Assembly (NCBI GenBank): GCA_023462275.1
Contig: JAEWYD010000186.1
Location: 1-12,890 of the forward strand
Source: Actinomycetes bacterium
Lineage (GTDB): Bacteria > Actinomycetota > Actinomycetes > Actinomycetales > Cellulomonadaceae
Length of the DNA stretch: 12,890 nucleotides
Reading direction: 5' to 3'
A program made the position numbers and the translations under genes. Numbering within the stretch: the stretch's first letter is position 1; each line of letters begins with the position of its first letter. This document shows positions 4,898 to 12,848 of the stretch, one piece after another. Under the pieces are notes generated by a model that was not told the origin of the DNA, did not search any database, and saw nothing but the letters and a program-made list of their open reading frames with translations.

Positions 4898-7069
4898 GTG
4901 GCCGGGCACCCGCGTCGCCCAGTGGTTGTCGAGGAGGTCGCGACGCACTGCCCGTACTGCGCGCTGCAGTGCGCGCAGACGCTGGGCCCGCCCGACGACG
5001 CCGCCCGGGCGCAGGGCTCCCCGGTCGGCGTCACGGGGCGCGACTTCCCGACGAACCGCGGCGGCCTGTGCCGCAAGGGCTGGACGAGCGGCGTCGTCCT
5101 GCGCACGCCGGACCGCCTGGTCACCCCGCTCGCGCGGGACGGCGCGGCCCGGCTGCGTGCCGTGAGCTGGGCGGAGGCGCTCGACCGGGTCGCCGACGGC
5201 ATCCGGGCGGCGCAGCGCAGGCACGGGCGCGAGGCGGTCGCGGTGTTCGGCGGGGGAGGCCTGACCAACGAGAAGGCGTACGCGCTCGGCAAGTTCGCGC
5301 GCGTCGTGCTCCGCACCCCGTACGTCGACTACAACGGCCGGTTCTGCATGGCGAGCGCGGCGGCCGCTGCGACCCGGGCGTTCGGGGTCGACCGTGGCCT
5401 GCCGTTCCCGCTCGTGGACGTCTGCGGCGCCCAGGCGGTGCTCCTCCTGGGGTCCAACCTGGCCGAGACGATGCCGCCCTCGGTCGCCCACCTCGCCGGG
5501 GTGCGGGCCGTCGGCGGCCTCGTCGTCGTCGACCCCCGGCACTCCGCGACGGCGGCCCTGACGGAGGAGGGCGCCGGCCTGCACCTGGCGCCCGTCCCCG
5601 GGACGGACCTGGCCCTGGTCCTCGGCCTGCTGCACGTGGTCCTCGCCGAGCGCCTGGCCGACGACGCGTACCTCGCGGCGCGCACGACGGGGCTGGACGC
5701 GGTGCGCCGCAGCGTCGCGGCGTGGTGGCCCGAGCGGGTCGAGCAGGTCACGGGCGTCCCCGCCGGCGACGTGCGCGCGGCGGCCCGGCTGCTCGCCCGC
5801 GCCACCCCCGCCGCGGGTGGTGGGGGCGCCTACGTCCTGACGGGGCGAGGTGTCGAGCAGTCGACGCAGGGCACGGCGACGGTCACCGCCGCGATCAACC
5901 TCGCCCTGGCCCTCGGGCTGCCCGGCCGCCCCGGGAGCGGGTACGGCGCGATCACGGGGCAGGGGAACGGCCAAGGCGGCCGGGAGCACGGCCAGAAGGC
6001 CGACCAGCTGCCCGGCTACCGCCGGATCGACGACCCTGCTGCCCGGCGGCACGTCGCCGGGGTCTGGGGAGTCGATCCCGGGACGCTCCCGGGCCCTGGT
6101 GTGCCCGCGGTCGAGCTCCTGCGCAGGATCGGCCAGCCCGGTGGGCCCCGCGTGCTCCTCGTGCACGGGTGCAACCTCGTCGTCAGCGGGCCCGACGCGC
6201 AGCGGGTCCGGGACCGGCTCGGGGCCCTGGACCTGTTGGTGGTGTGCGACGTGGTGCCGTCGGAGACGGCGCAGCTGGCGGACGTCGTGCTGCCGGTCAC
6301 GCAGTGGGCCGAGGAGGACGGGACCACCACCTCTCTGGAGGGCCGCGTCCTGCGGCGCCGGCGCGCGCTGGCGCCGCCACCCGGCGTCCGGACGGAGCTC
6401 GCGGTGCTGCACGACCTCGCGAGCCGCCTGGGGGTGCCGGACGGGTTCCCGACGGACCCTGCCCACATGTTCGCCGAGCTCGCGCGCGCGTCGGCCGGGG
6501 GCCCCGCCGACTACTCCGGCATCTCGTACGCGCGGCTCGACGCCGGCGAGGCGCTCCACTGGCCGTGCCCCGGCGGTAGCGGCCCGGACCACCCGGGCAC
6601 GCCGCGGCTCTTCCTCGAGCGGTTCGCGACGCCGGACGGTCGAGCGCGTCTCGTCCCCGTCGACCACGCGGGCCCGGCAGACCGGCTCAGCCCGGAGCGG
6701 CCCCTGTACCTCGTCACCGGGAGGGTGCTGGAGCACTACCAGTCCGGGGCGCAGACGCGCAGGGTGCCCGCGCTGCTCGCGGCGCAGCCGGAGGCGTACG
6801 TGGAGATGCACCCGACGCTGGCCGACCGGCTGGGTCTGGCGGACGGCGAGCTCGCCGAGGTGTGCTCGGCGCGAGGCACCGCGACCGCGGTGGCGCGCGT
6901 GACGTCGTCGGCGCGTCCCGACACGGTCTTCATGCCGTTCCACTGGCCCGGCGCGGGGAGCGCGAACCGGCTGACGACCGACGCCACGGACCCGGTCTCG
7001 GGCATGCCGGAGTTCAAGGTGGCGACCGTGGACGTGCGGCGCGCCCCGTCGGACGCGGGGCGGTCGTGA
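4898..7069 (+). CDS. nasA: Assimilatory nitrate reductase catalytic subunit (Mo-bis-MGD, [4Fe-4S])
   Basis: A 723-aa cytoplasmic enzyme reducing nitrate to nitrite. The N-terminal motif Cys18-x2-Cys21-x3-Cys25 with Cys58 binds a [4Fe-4S] cluster, and Lys60 follows as in Nap/Nas enzymes. Cys150 in NGRFCMAS is the expected molybdenum ligand. The molybdopterin oxidoreductase domain fills about 60-550 (NGQGGREHGQKADQLPGYR region), and the C-terminal MGD-binding domain about 600-710. There is no Tat signal, as expected for a cytoplasmic Nas-type rather than periplasmic Nap enzyme. Klebsiella-type NasA has an extra C-terminal [2Fe-2S] domain; this one lacks it, and such a domain sits on the next gene's product instead. 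The GTG start abuts the narK stop, with GAGGA at 4888-4892. The stop overlaps the next start (GTGA), implying coupled synthesis of the two subunits. Confidence 0.93.
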   Translation: MAGHPRRPVVVEEVATHCPYCALQCAQTLGPPDDAARAQGSPVGVTGRDFPTNRGGLCRKGWTSGVVLRTPDRLVTPLARDGAARLRAVSWAEALDRVADGIRAAQRRHGREAVAVFGGGGLTNEKAYALGKFARVVLRTPYVDYNGRFCMASAAAAATRAFGVDRGLPFPLVDVCGAQAVLLLGSNLAETMPPSVAHLAGVRAVGGLVVVDPRHSATAALTEEGAGLHLAPVPGTDLALVLGLLHVVLAERLADDAYLAARTTGLDAVRRSVAAWWPERVEQVTGVPAGDVRAAARLLARATPAAGGGGAYVLTGRGVEQSTQGTATVTAAINLALALGLPGRPGSGYGAITGQGNGQGGREHGQKADQLPGYRRIDDPAARRHVAGVWGVDPGTLPGPGVPAVELLRRIGQPGGPRVLLVHGCNLVVSGPDAQRVRDRLGALDLLVVCDVVPSETAQLADVVLPVTQWAEEDGTTTSLEGRVLRRRRALAPPPGVRTELAVLHDLASRLGVPDGFPTDPAHMFAELARASAGGPADYSGISYARLDAGEALHWPCPGGSGPDHPGTPRLFLERFATPDGRARLVPVDHAGPADRLSPERPLYLVTGRVLEHYQSGAQTRRVPALLAAQPEAYVEMHPTLADRLGLADGELAEVCSARGTATAVARVTSSARPDTVFMPFHWPGAGSANRLTTDATDPVSGMPEFKVATVDVRRAPSDAGRS

Positions 7070-8607
7070 GCGCCCGGCGGGTCGTCGTCGTCGGCGGCGG
7101 GATGGTGGGGGCGCGGCTCGCGGAGGAGCTGGCCGCCCGGGCCGACGGCGCGACCCGCGTGACCGTCGTCGGGGCCGAGCCCCACGAGCCGTACAACCGG
7201 GTGCTGCTGAGCGAGGTCGTCGGCGGTGCGGTGGACCCGGACTCCGTGTGGCTGCCCGCGGCGCCGTCGGCCCGCGTCCGGCGCGGGGTGCGGGTCACGG
7301 CGGTGGACCGCGGCCGACGCCTGGTGCACTGCGACGACGGCAGCACCGTGGGCTACGACGCCCTGGTGCTCGCCACCGGCGCGCGCGCCCGGATCCCGGC
7401 GACGCCAGGGCTGGTGGACGGCGCCGGGCAGCTCGCGCGGGGCGCGTACGCCCTGCGCACTCTCGACGACGCCCGTGCCGTGGCCGACGCCGCACGCCAC
7501 CGCCCAGCCGCCGTCGTGCTCGGCGGTGGGGTGCTCGGCATCGAGGTCGCCACGGGTCTGGCGGCCCGCGGGCTGGCCGTCACTGTCGTGCACGGTGGGC
7601 CCCACCTGATGGACCGGCAGCTGGACGCCGTGGGCGCGTCGGCGCTGGCGGTCGCGCTCGGCCGCCTCGGCATCGCGGTGCGAGCGGGCGCGCGCGTGGG
7701 CGCCGTGCGGTCCGGCGAGGAGGGGGTCCGGGGGGTCGAGCTCGCGGACGGCGAGCGCATCGCCTGCGGGCTCCTCGTGGTCTCGGCGGGCGCGGTGCCG
7801 GAGACCGCGCTTGCCAGCGCGGCCGGGCTCGCCGTCGGCCGCGGGATCCTCGTCGACGCCGCGCTCGCGACGTCCGACCCCGCCGTCTTCGCCGTCGGGG
7901 ACTGCGCCGAGCCGCCGGAGGGGTGCACGGGACTGGTGGCGCAGGGCTGGGCGCAGGCGCGTCGGCTGGCCGCGGCGCTGGCCGGTGGGCCGCGCGCTGC
8001 GGCGACCGACGCGACGGCGGACGACCCGGTCGACGTCGTCCGCGTGAAGGCGCACGGAGTCGCCGTCGCGGCCATGGGAGCGGCGGACGCCGGCCTGCTG
8101 CCGGGTGCGCGTCGACTGATGCTCGCCGAGGAGGGTGGGACGCGTCACGTGTCCGTCGTGGTGCGCGACGGCGTCCTGGTCGGGGCCACCTGCGTCGGGG
8201 ACGCCGCCGTGGCCGCCGACCTGACCGCCACCTACACGCGCCGGACGCCGGTGCCGCGGGACCCGGCCACGCTGCTGCTGCGGCCCGTACCGGGGGCTGT
8301 GCCGGTGGAGGCGTCCTCGCCGACGCGGATGCCCGATCGCGCCACGGTGTGCCGCTGCAACGGCGTCGCGAAGGGAGACGTCGTGGCGAGCTGGCGCGCC
8401 GGGGCGCGTTCGGTGCCCGAGGTGGTGCGCGCGACCCGCGCGACGACGGGCTGTGGCGGGTGCGCGGACCTGGTCGCGGGGCTCGTCGACTGGCTCGAGC
8501 GTGCCGACCCCGACCCGGCGGGTGCCGAGCGCCCCGACCTCACAGTGCCGGCCTCGGCGCCGTGCGGGAGGGTTTTCGCCGCCGAAACACCCGTGGCCGC
8601 CGGGTGA
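7066..8607 (+). CDS. nasB: NasB-like FAD-dependent NAD(P)H oxidoreductase with C-terminal BFD [2Fe-2S] domain
   Basis: A 513-aa cytoplasmic flavoprotein expected to take electrons from NAD(P)H and pass them to NasA. FAD-binding VVVVGGGMVGARLAEEL (6-22), ATGA (103-106), NAD-binding VVLGGGVLGIE (150-160) and VFAVGDC (274-280) mark a pyridine-nucleotide disulfide reductase fold. Near the C-terminus, Cys429-x-Cys431 and Cys463-x2-Cys466 form a BFD-like [2Fe-2S] site. About 45 residues follow with no recognised motif. The protein resembles the N-terminal half of NirB encoded next door. It starts at a GTG overlapping the nasA stop; the ribosome binding site is weak, so it probably relies on coupling. 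Its last codons overlap the nirB promoter region. A looser label such as 'NAD(P)/FAD-dependent oxidoreductase' would also be correct; partnership with NasA is inferred from position and from the missing cluster domain in NasA. Confidence 0.87.
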   Translation: MSARRVVVVGGGMVGARLAEELAARADGATRVTVVGAEPHEPYNRVLLSEVVGGAVDPDSVWLPAAPSARVRRGVRVTAVDRGRRLVHCDDGSTVGYDALVLATGARARIPATPGLVDGAGQLARGAYALRTLDDARAVADAARHRPAAVVLGGGVLGIEVATGLAARGLAVTVVHGGPHLMDRQLDAVGASALAVALGRLGIAVRAGARVGAVRSGEEGVRGVELADGERIACGLLVVSAGAVPETALASAAGLAVGRGILVDAALATSDPAVFAVGDCAEPPEGCTGLVAQGWAQARRLAAALAGGPRAAATDATADDPVDVVRVKAHGVAVAAMGAADAGLLPGARRLMLAEEGGTRHVSVVVRDGVLVGATCVGDAAVAADLTATYTRRTPVPRDPATLLLRPVPGAVPVEASSPTRMPDRATVCRCNGVAKGDVVASWRAGARSVPEVVRATRATTGCGGCADLVAGLVDWLERADPDPAGAERPDLTVPASAPCGRVFAAETPVAAG

Positions 8608-8626
8608 AACAGCCGCTTCCTACGGT
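8584..8626 (+). promoter_or_regulatory. nirB promoter with two GlnR-like GAAAC sites
   Basis: GAAAC occurs at 8584-8588 and 8606-8610, start to start 22 bases, the period of the GlnR double site (GTnAC-n6-GAAAC, twice). The GTnAC positions themselves are poorly matched (TTTTC at 8573 and GGCCG at 8595). The -10 element TACGGT (8621-8626) follows the second GAAAC after ten bases, as at narK. The ATG lies six bases beyond it, so the transcript would be leaderless. The first site is within the nasB coding sequence. A 9-bp hairpin with one bulge (8570-8592) overlaps that site. Confidence 0.5.
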
Positions 8627-8632
8627 CGTCAC

Positions 8633-11224
8633 ATGGGGCACACGGACACCACGGGAGCGGACCTCCGCCACCTCGTCGTCGTCGGCGGCGGTATGGTCGC
8701 GGGACGACTGGTCGAGGCGCTGCGCGACCGCGACGTCGGCGGCGCGTGGCGCGTGACGGTGCTCGCGGAGGAACCGCGCGCGCCGTACGACCGGGTCGCC
8801 CTCACGTCCTACTTCGCCGGGCGGGACCCCGACAGCCTCGCGCTCGGGGACCCGGCGCTCTGGCAGCACCCGCTGGTGGAGCTGGTGCGCGGGACGCGGG
8901 TCGTCGGCCTCGACCGCTCCGCCCGGACCGTGCGCGCGCAGGACGGCCGGCGGTGGCGCTACGACGCGCTGGTCCTCGCCACCGGCTCGGTGCCCTTCGT
9001 CCCGCCGATCGAGGGCATCGACCTGCCCGGCGTGTTCGTCTACCGCACGGTCGACGACGTCGCCGCCCTGCGCGGCTGGGTCGCCGAGCGGTCGACCGGG
9101 GGCCGGCGCCTGCGGGGTGCGGTCATCGGCGGCGGGCTGCTCGGGCTCGAGGCGGCCGGGGCGCTGCAGGCGCTGAACGTCGGGTGCACCGTCCTGCAGA
9201 CCGGCACGCACCTCATGCCGGCGCAGGTCGACCTCGGCGGCGGCGAGCTGCTGCGGCGGCTGATCCAGGCCCGCGGCGTGGCGGTCCGGGTCGGGGCCGT
9301 GACCACCCGACTGCACCCGGGCCGCCGGGGCGGCGTCGGGCGCCTGGACCTCGCCGACGGCGGCCGGCTCGACGTCGACGTCGTGGTCGTGGCGGCCGGC
9401 ATCACGCCGCGCGACGAGCTCGCGCGGGCCGCCGGCCTGGACGTCGGTGCCCGCGGGGGCGTGGTGGTCGACGGGACGTGCCGCACGGCCGACCCGGACG
9501 TGTGGGCGGTCGGCGAGGTCGCGTGCATCGACGGCGCCTGCGTCGGGCTCGTCGCGCCCGGCTACGCGATGGCGGAGGTCGTCGTCGACCGGCTCCTCGG
9601 TGGAACGGCCGTGTTCCCCGGGGCGGACACCGCAGCGCGCCTCAAGCTGTCCGGTGTCGACGTCGCCAGCTTCGGCGACGCGGCGGCGGGCACACCGGGC
9701 GCGCTGGAGGTCGTCTACTCCGACCCCGTGCGCGGCACGTACGCCAAGCTGGTGCTGTCCGACGACGCGCGAACCCTGCTGGGTGGCGTGCTGGTCGGCG
9801 ACGCGTCGGCCTACGCGACCCTGCGGCCGCTCGTGGGTACACAGCTCACCGCCGACCCCGCCGCGTACGTCCTGCCGGGCGTGCCCGACGGCGCGCGACC
9901 CGCCGCCGACCTCCCCGACGACGCGGCGGTGTGCTCGTGCAACGCCGTGACGGCGGGCCGGATCCGCTCCGCCGTGGCCGAGGAGGGGTGCGCCGACGTG
10001 GCGGCGGTCAAGGCCTGCACCCGCGCGGGCACCACGTGCGGGTCGTGCCTCCCGCTGGTCAAGCGGCTCGTCGGTGCCGAGCTCGCCAAGGCGGGCGTCG
10101 TCATGAGCAGCGCGCTGTGCGAGCATTTCGCCCTCTCGCGCCGGCAGCTCTTCGACGTCGTCCGGGTGACCGGGCTGCGGACGTTCAGCGAGGTCGTGGC
10201 CAGGTACGGCACCGGGCGGGGGTGCGACATCTGCAAGCCGGTGGTCGCCTCGATCCTGGCGACCCTCCACCACGACCACGTCCTCGAGGGCGAGAACGCG
10301 GCCCTGCAGGACACGAACGACCACGTCATGGCGAACCTGCAGAAGGACGGCTCGTACTCGGTGGTGCCGCGGATGCCGGGCGGCGAGGTCACCCCGGACG
10401 GGCTCATCGCCGTCGGGGAGGTGGCCCGGGAGTTCGGGCTCTACACGAAGATCACCGGTGGCCAGCGGATCGACATGTTCGGCGCGCGCCTCGAACAGCT
10501 CCCGCAGATCTGGCGGCGCCTCGTCGACGCCGGCTTCGAGTCGGGTCACGCCTACGGCAAGGCCGTCCGCACCGTGAAGTCGTGCGTGGGCTCGACGTGG
10601 TGCCGGTTCGGGGTGCAGGACGCCGTGGGCCTGGCGGTCCAGCTCGAGCTGCGGTACCGGGGCCTCCGCTCGCCGCACAAGATCAAGCTCGGGGTCTCCG
10701 GCTGCGCCCGGGAGTGCGCGGAGGCGCGGGCCAAGGACGTGGGTGTCATCGCCACCGAGAAGGGGTGGAACGTCTACGTCGGCGGGAACGGCGGGTTCGC
10801 GCCGCGCCACGCGAGGCTGCTCGCCGAGGACCTCGACACCGAGAAGCTCGTGCGGACGGTCGACCGCTTCCTCATGTACTACGTGCGTACCGCCGACCGC
10901 CTCCAGCGCACGGCCGCCTGGATCGACGACGTCGAGGGTGGCCTGGAAGGGGTACGCGCCGTCGTGCTCGACGACAGCCTGGGCATCGCGCAGGAGCTCG
11001 ACGCGGCGATGGCCGAGCACGTGGCGGCCTACCGCGACGAGTGGGCGGCGACGCTGGCGGACCCCGAGAAGCTGCGTCGGTTCGCCTCGTTCGTGAACGC
11101 GCCCACGACGCCGGACCCGTCGCTCGGGTACGTGGCCGAGCGCGGGCAGCGGCGACCCGCCGGACCGGGGGAGCGGGCGGACCCGACGCTGGTGGCCGGT
11201 CCGCGGCTGGAGGTGCGGCGGTGA
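8633..11224 (+). CDS. nirB: NAD(P)H nitrite reductase large subunit NirB
   Basis: An 863-aa cytoplasmic enzyme that reduces nitrite to ammonium with six electrons from NAD(P)H, close to the usual 840-870 aa. Domains in order: FAD-binding (VVVGGGMVAGRL, 15-26; ATGS, 116-119), NAD-binding (VIGGGLLGLEAAG, 164-176), a first BFD [2Fe-2S] domain (Cys434, 436, 469, 472), a second BFD-like segment (Cys496, 531, 534), and the sulfite/nitrite reductase half with the siroheme/[4Fe-4S] ligands Cys651-x5-Cys657 and Cys691-x3-Cys695. I place the start at ATG 8633 because the FAD motif then begins near residue 15, it lies outside nasB, and a -10 element precedes it by six bases; there is no ribosome binding site. 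The stop overlaps the nirD start (GTGA). Confidence 0.97.
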   Translation: MGHTDTTGADLRHLVVVGGGMVAGRLVEALRDRDVGGAWRVTVLAEEPRAPYDRVALTSYFAGRDPDSLALGDPALWQHPLVELVRGTRVVGLDRSARTVRAQDGRRWRYDALVLATGSVPFVPPIEGIDLPGVFVYRTVDDVAALRGWVAERSTGGRRLRGAVIGGGLLGLEAAGALQALNVGCTVLQTGTHLMPAQVDLGGGELLRRLIQARGVAVRVGAVTTRLHPGRRGGVGRLDLADGGRLDVDVVVVAAGITPRDELARAAGLDVGARGGVVVDGTCRTADPDVWAVGEVACIDGACVGLVAPGYAMAEVVVDRLLGGTAVFPGADTAARLKLSGVDVASFGDAAAGTPGALEVVYSDPVRGTYAKLVLSDDARTLLGGVLVGDASAYATLRPLVGTQLTADPAAYVLPGVPDGARPAADLPDDAAVCSCNAVTAGRIRSAVAEEGCADVAAVKACTRAGTTCGSCLPLVKRLVGAELAKAGVVMSSALCEHFALSRRQLFDVVRVTGLRTFSEVVARYGTGRGCDICKPVVASILATLHHDHVLEGENAALQDTNDHVMANLQKDGSYSVVPRMPGGEVTPDGLIAVGEVAREFGLYTKITGGQRIDMFGARLEQLPQIWRRLVDAGFESGHAYGKAVRTVKSCVGSTWCRFGVQDAVGLAVQLELRYRGLRSPHKIKLGVSGCARECAEARAKDVGVIATEKGWNVYVGGNGGFAPRHARLLAEDLDTEKLVRTVDRFLMYYVRTADRLQRTAAWIDDVEGGLEGVRAVVLDDSLGIAQELDAAMAEHVAAYRDEWAATLADPEKLRRFASFVNAPTTPDPSLGYVAERGQRRPAGPGERADPTLVAGPRLEVRR

Positions 11225-11613
11225 CCGCCGTGCTCGGTCCCGGCGCGCACCCGGAGGCCGGACGTCGCCCCGACGCGGAGCCGTGGGTCGCCGTCTGTCG
11301 CGTGGCCGACCTCGTGCCGGAGCGGGGCGCGGCGGCGATCGTCGGGGACGACCAGGTTGCGCTCGTCCGGCTGCTCGACGGGGCGGTGCTGGCGGTGGAC
11401 CACCGCGACCCGTACAGCGGCGCGCGGGTGATGGCGCGCGGCATCGTCGGCACCCGCGGCGACGTGCCCACCCTCGCGTCGCCGATGCACAAGCAGGTCT
11501 TCGACCTGCGCACGGGCGCGTGCCTGGACGCCCAGGGGGACGAGCCGCGGGCGCTGCGGGTGTGGCCGGTCCGGGTGACGGACGGCGTCGTCGAGGTGCG
11601 GAGGCCGGCATGA
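11221..11613 (+). CDS. nirD: Nitrite reductase small subunit NirD (Rieske-like fold without cluster ligands)
   Basis: A 130-aa partner of NirB, needed for NAD(P)H-dependent nitrite reduction in the cytoplasm. It has the Rieske-like beta fold from about residue 20, with LLDGAVLAVDHRDPYSGA and SPMHKQVFDLRTGACLD where true Rieske proteins have CxH and CxxH. The cysteine ligands are absent (DHRD and SPMH), as is normal for NirD, so no [2Fe-2S] cluster is expected. The GTG start overlaps the nirB stop and has GGAGG at 11209-11213, seven bases upstream. The stop overlaps the ATG of the siroheme synthase gene (ATGA). An N-terminal extension of about 20 residues precedes the fold. Confidence 0.94.
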   Translation: MTAVLGPGAHPEAGRRPDAEPWVAVCRVADLVPERGAAAIVGDDQVALVRLLDGAVLAVDHRDPYSGARVMARGIVGTRGDVPTLASPMHKQVFDLRTGACLDAQGDEPRALRVWPVRVTDGVVEVRRPA

Positions 11614-12848
11614 CGACCCTCCTCGGGATCGACCTCACGGGCCGCCGGGTGCTGCTCGCCGGCGGTGGCCCGGTCGCGGCGCGCCGTGCGACCGCCCTGC
11701 TCGACGACGCCGCGGACGTGGTCGTGGTGGCGCCGGAGCTCTGCGAGGACCTGGCCGACCTTGCGGGCGCCGGCGCGGTGCGGTGGCGCCCCCGGCCCGT
11801 CGCCGAGGAGGACCTCGACGACGTCTGGCTCGTGCACGCCGCGACGGGCGACCGGGCCGTGGACCAGGCGGTCGCCCGCTGGGCGGCGGGGCGGCACCTG
11901 TGGTGCGTCGTCGCCTCGGAGGCCGACCGGGGGACGGCGCGCACGCCCGCCGCGGCGCGCGTCGGCGACCTCCGGCTCGGCGTCGTCTCGGACGGCGCGC
12001 CGGACCCTGCCCGCGCCCGTGACGTCTGCGCCGCCCTGCGGGACCTGCTCCGGGAGGGCCGCGTCGACCTGCGCCGCCGGCGGCCCGGGACGGGCCGGGT
12101 GGTGCTCGTCGGCGGGGGGCCGGGCGACCCCGAGCTCCTCACCCTGCGGGGCAGGCGGGCGCTCGCCGAGGCCGACGTGGTGGTGACCGACCGGCTGGGC
12201 CCCGTCGCCGTCCTCGACGAGCTCGCGGCGGGTGTGGAGGTGGTGCACGTGGGCAAGTCGCCCGGGCACCACCCGGTGCCGCAGCAGGAGATCAACCGGA
12301 TCCTCGTCGAACGTGCGGGTCGCGGCCAGGTCGTGGTCCGGCTCAAGGGGGGCGACCCCTTCCTGTACGGGCGCGGCGGCGAGGAGGTGCTGGCGTGCGA
12401 CGCCGCGGGCGTGCCCGTGGAGGTGGTCCCGGGCGTGAGCAGCGCCCTCGCGGCGCCGGCGGCCGCCGGCATCCCGCTGACGCACCGCGGCACGACGGCG
12501 GCCGTGCACGTGGTTCACGGCCACGACGGGCTCGGTCCGGCGGCGCGGGTCGCGGTGGCCGAGCGGTCGGCGACCGTCGTCGTGCTCATGGGCGTGGAGG
12601 CGCTGCCCCGCATCGTCGACGAGGCGCTGGCGGCCGGGGCGCCGGGCGACCTGCCCGTGGCGCTCGTCGAACGCGCGACGACGCCGTCCCAGCGCATCAC
12701 GCGCGCACCGCTCGACGCGGTGGTGCACCGCGCGGCCGAGGTGGGGGTGCGCGCACCGGCCGTCGTCGTCCTCGGGGACGTGGCCGCCCCCGGGCTGCTG
12801 CGGTCGCCGCGCGCCGCGACCGGCGGTCGGGGGAGGGCAGACCGGTGA
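11610..12848 (+). CDS. cysG: Siroheme synthase, CysG-like: precorrin-2 dehydrogenase plus uroporphyrinogen-III C-methyltransferase
   Basis: A 412-aa enzyme that makes precorrin-2 from uroporphyrinogen III with S-adenosylmethionine and oxidises it to sirohydrochlorin, the precursor of the NirB siroheme. The N-terminal NAD-binding domain (1 to about 125) has VLLAGGGPVAARRA (14-27). The methyltransferase domain (163 to about 395) has VVLVGGGPGDPELLTLRG (164-181), DRLG, VGK, RLKGGDPFLYGRGGEE (244-259), and VPGVSSALAAPAAAGIPLTHRG (273-293 region). The helical middle domain of E. coli CysG (457 aa) is reduced to about 30 residues. By eye, the E. coli Asp104 position is occupied by Ala102 or Ser103, so chelatase and perhaps dehydrogenase activity are less certain. 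ATG has GGAGG at 11600-11604. It overlaps nirD and the next gene by four bases each. Confidence 0.92.
   Translation: MTTLLGIDLTGRRVLLAGGGPVAARRATALLDDAADVVVVAPELCEDLADLAGAGAVRWRPRPVAEEDLDDVWLVHAATGDRAVDQAVARWAAGRHLWCVVASEADRGTARTPAAARVGDLRLGVVSDGAPDPARARDVCAALRDLLREGRVDLRRRRPGTGRVVLVGGGPGDPELLTLRGRRALAEADVVVTDRLGPVAVLDELAAGVEVVHVGKSPGHHPVPQQEINRILVERAGRGQVVVRLKGGDPFLYGRGGEEVLACDAAGVPVEVVPGVSSALAAPAAAGIPLTHRGTTAAVHVVHGHDGLGPAARVAVAERSATVVVLMGVEALPRIVDEALAAGAPGDLPVALVERATTPSQRITRAPLDAVVHRAAEVGVRAPAVVVLGDVAAPGLLRSPRAATGGRGRADR

Noticed and set aside
3452..6943. Minus-strand open frame of 1163 codons opposite narK and nasA
   Set aside because: Low-complexity Arg/Asp/Gly-rich product with no domain; the plus strand has clear, motif-rich genes throughout.
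8453..8632. Upstream ATG start for nirB adding 60 residues
   Set aside because: It lies deep inside nasB in another frame and gives an Arg/Pro-rich leader before the FAD motif; ATG 8633 gives the normal NirB length.
11395..11530. Rieske [2Fe-2S] cluster in NirD
   Set aside because: The CxH and CxxH ligand pairs are replaced by DHRD and SPMH, the usual state in NirD.
8540..12493. Minus-strand open frame of 1317 codons opposite nirB, nirD and cysG
   Set aside because: Its translation is Arg/Pro/His-rich with no recognisable domain. It is the antisense shadow expected where GC-rich codons leave the opposite frame without stops.
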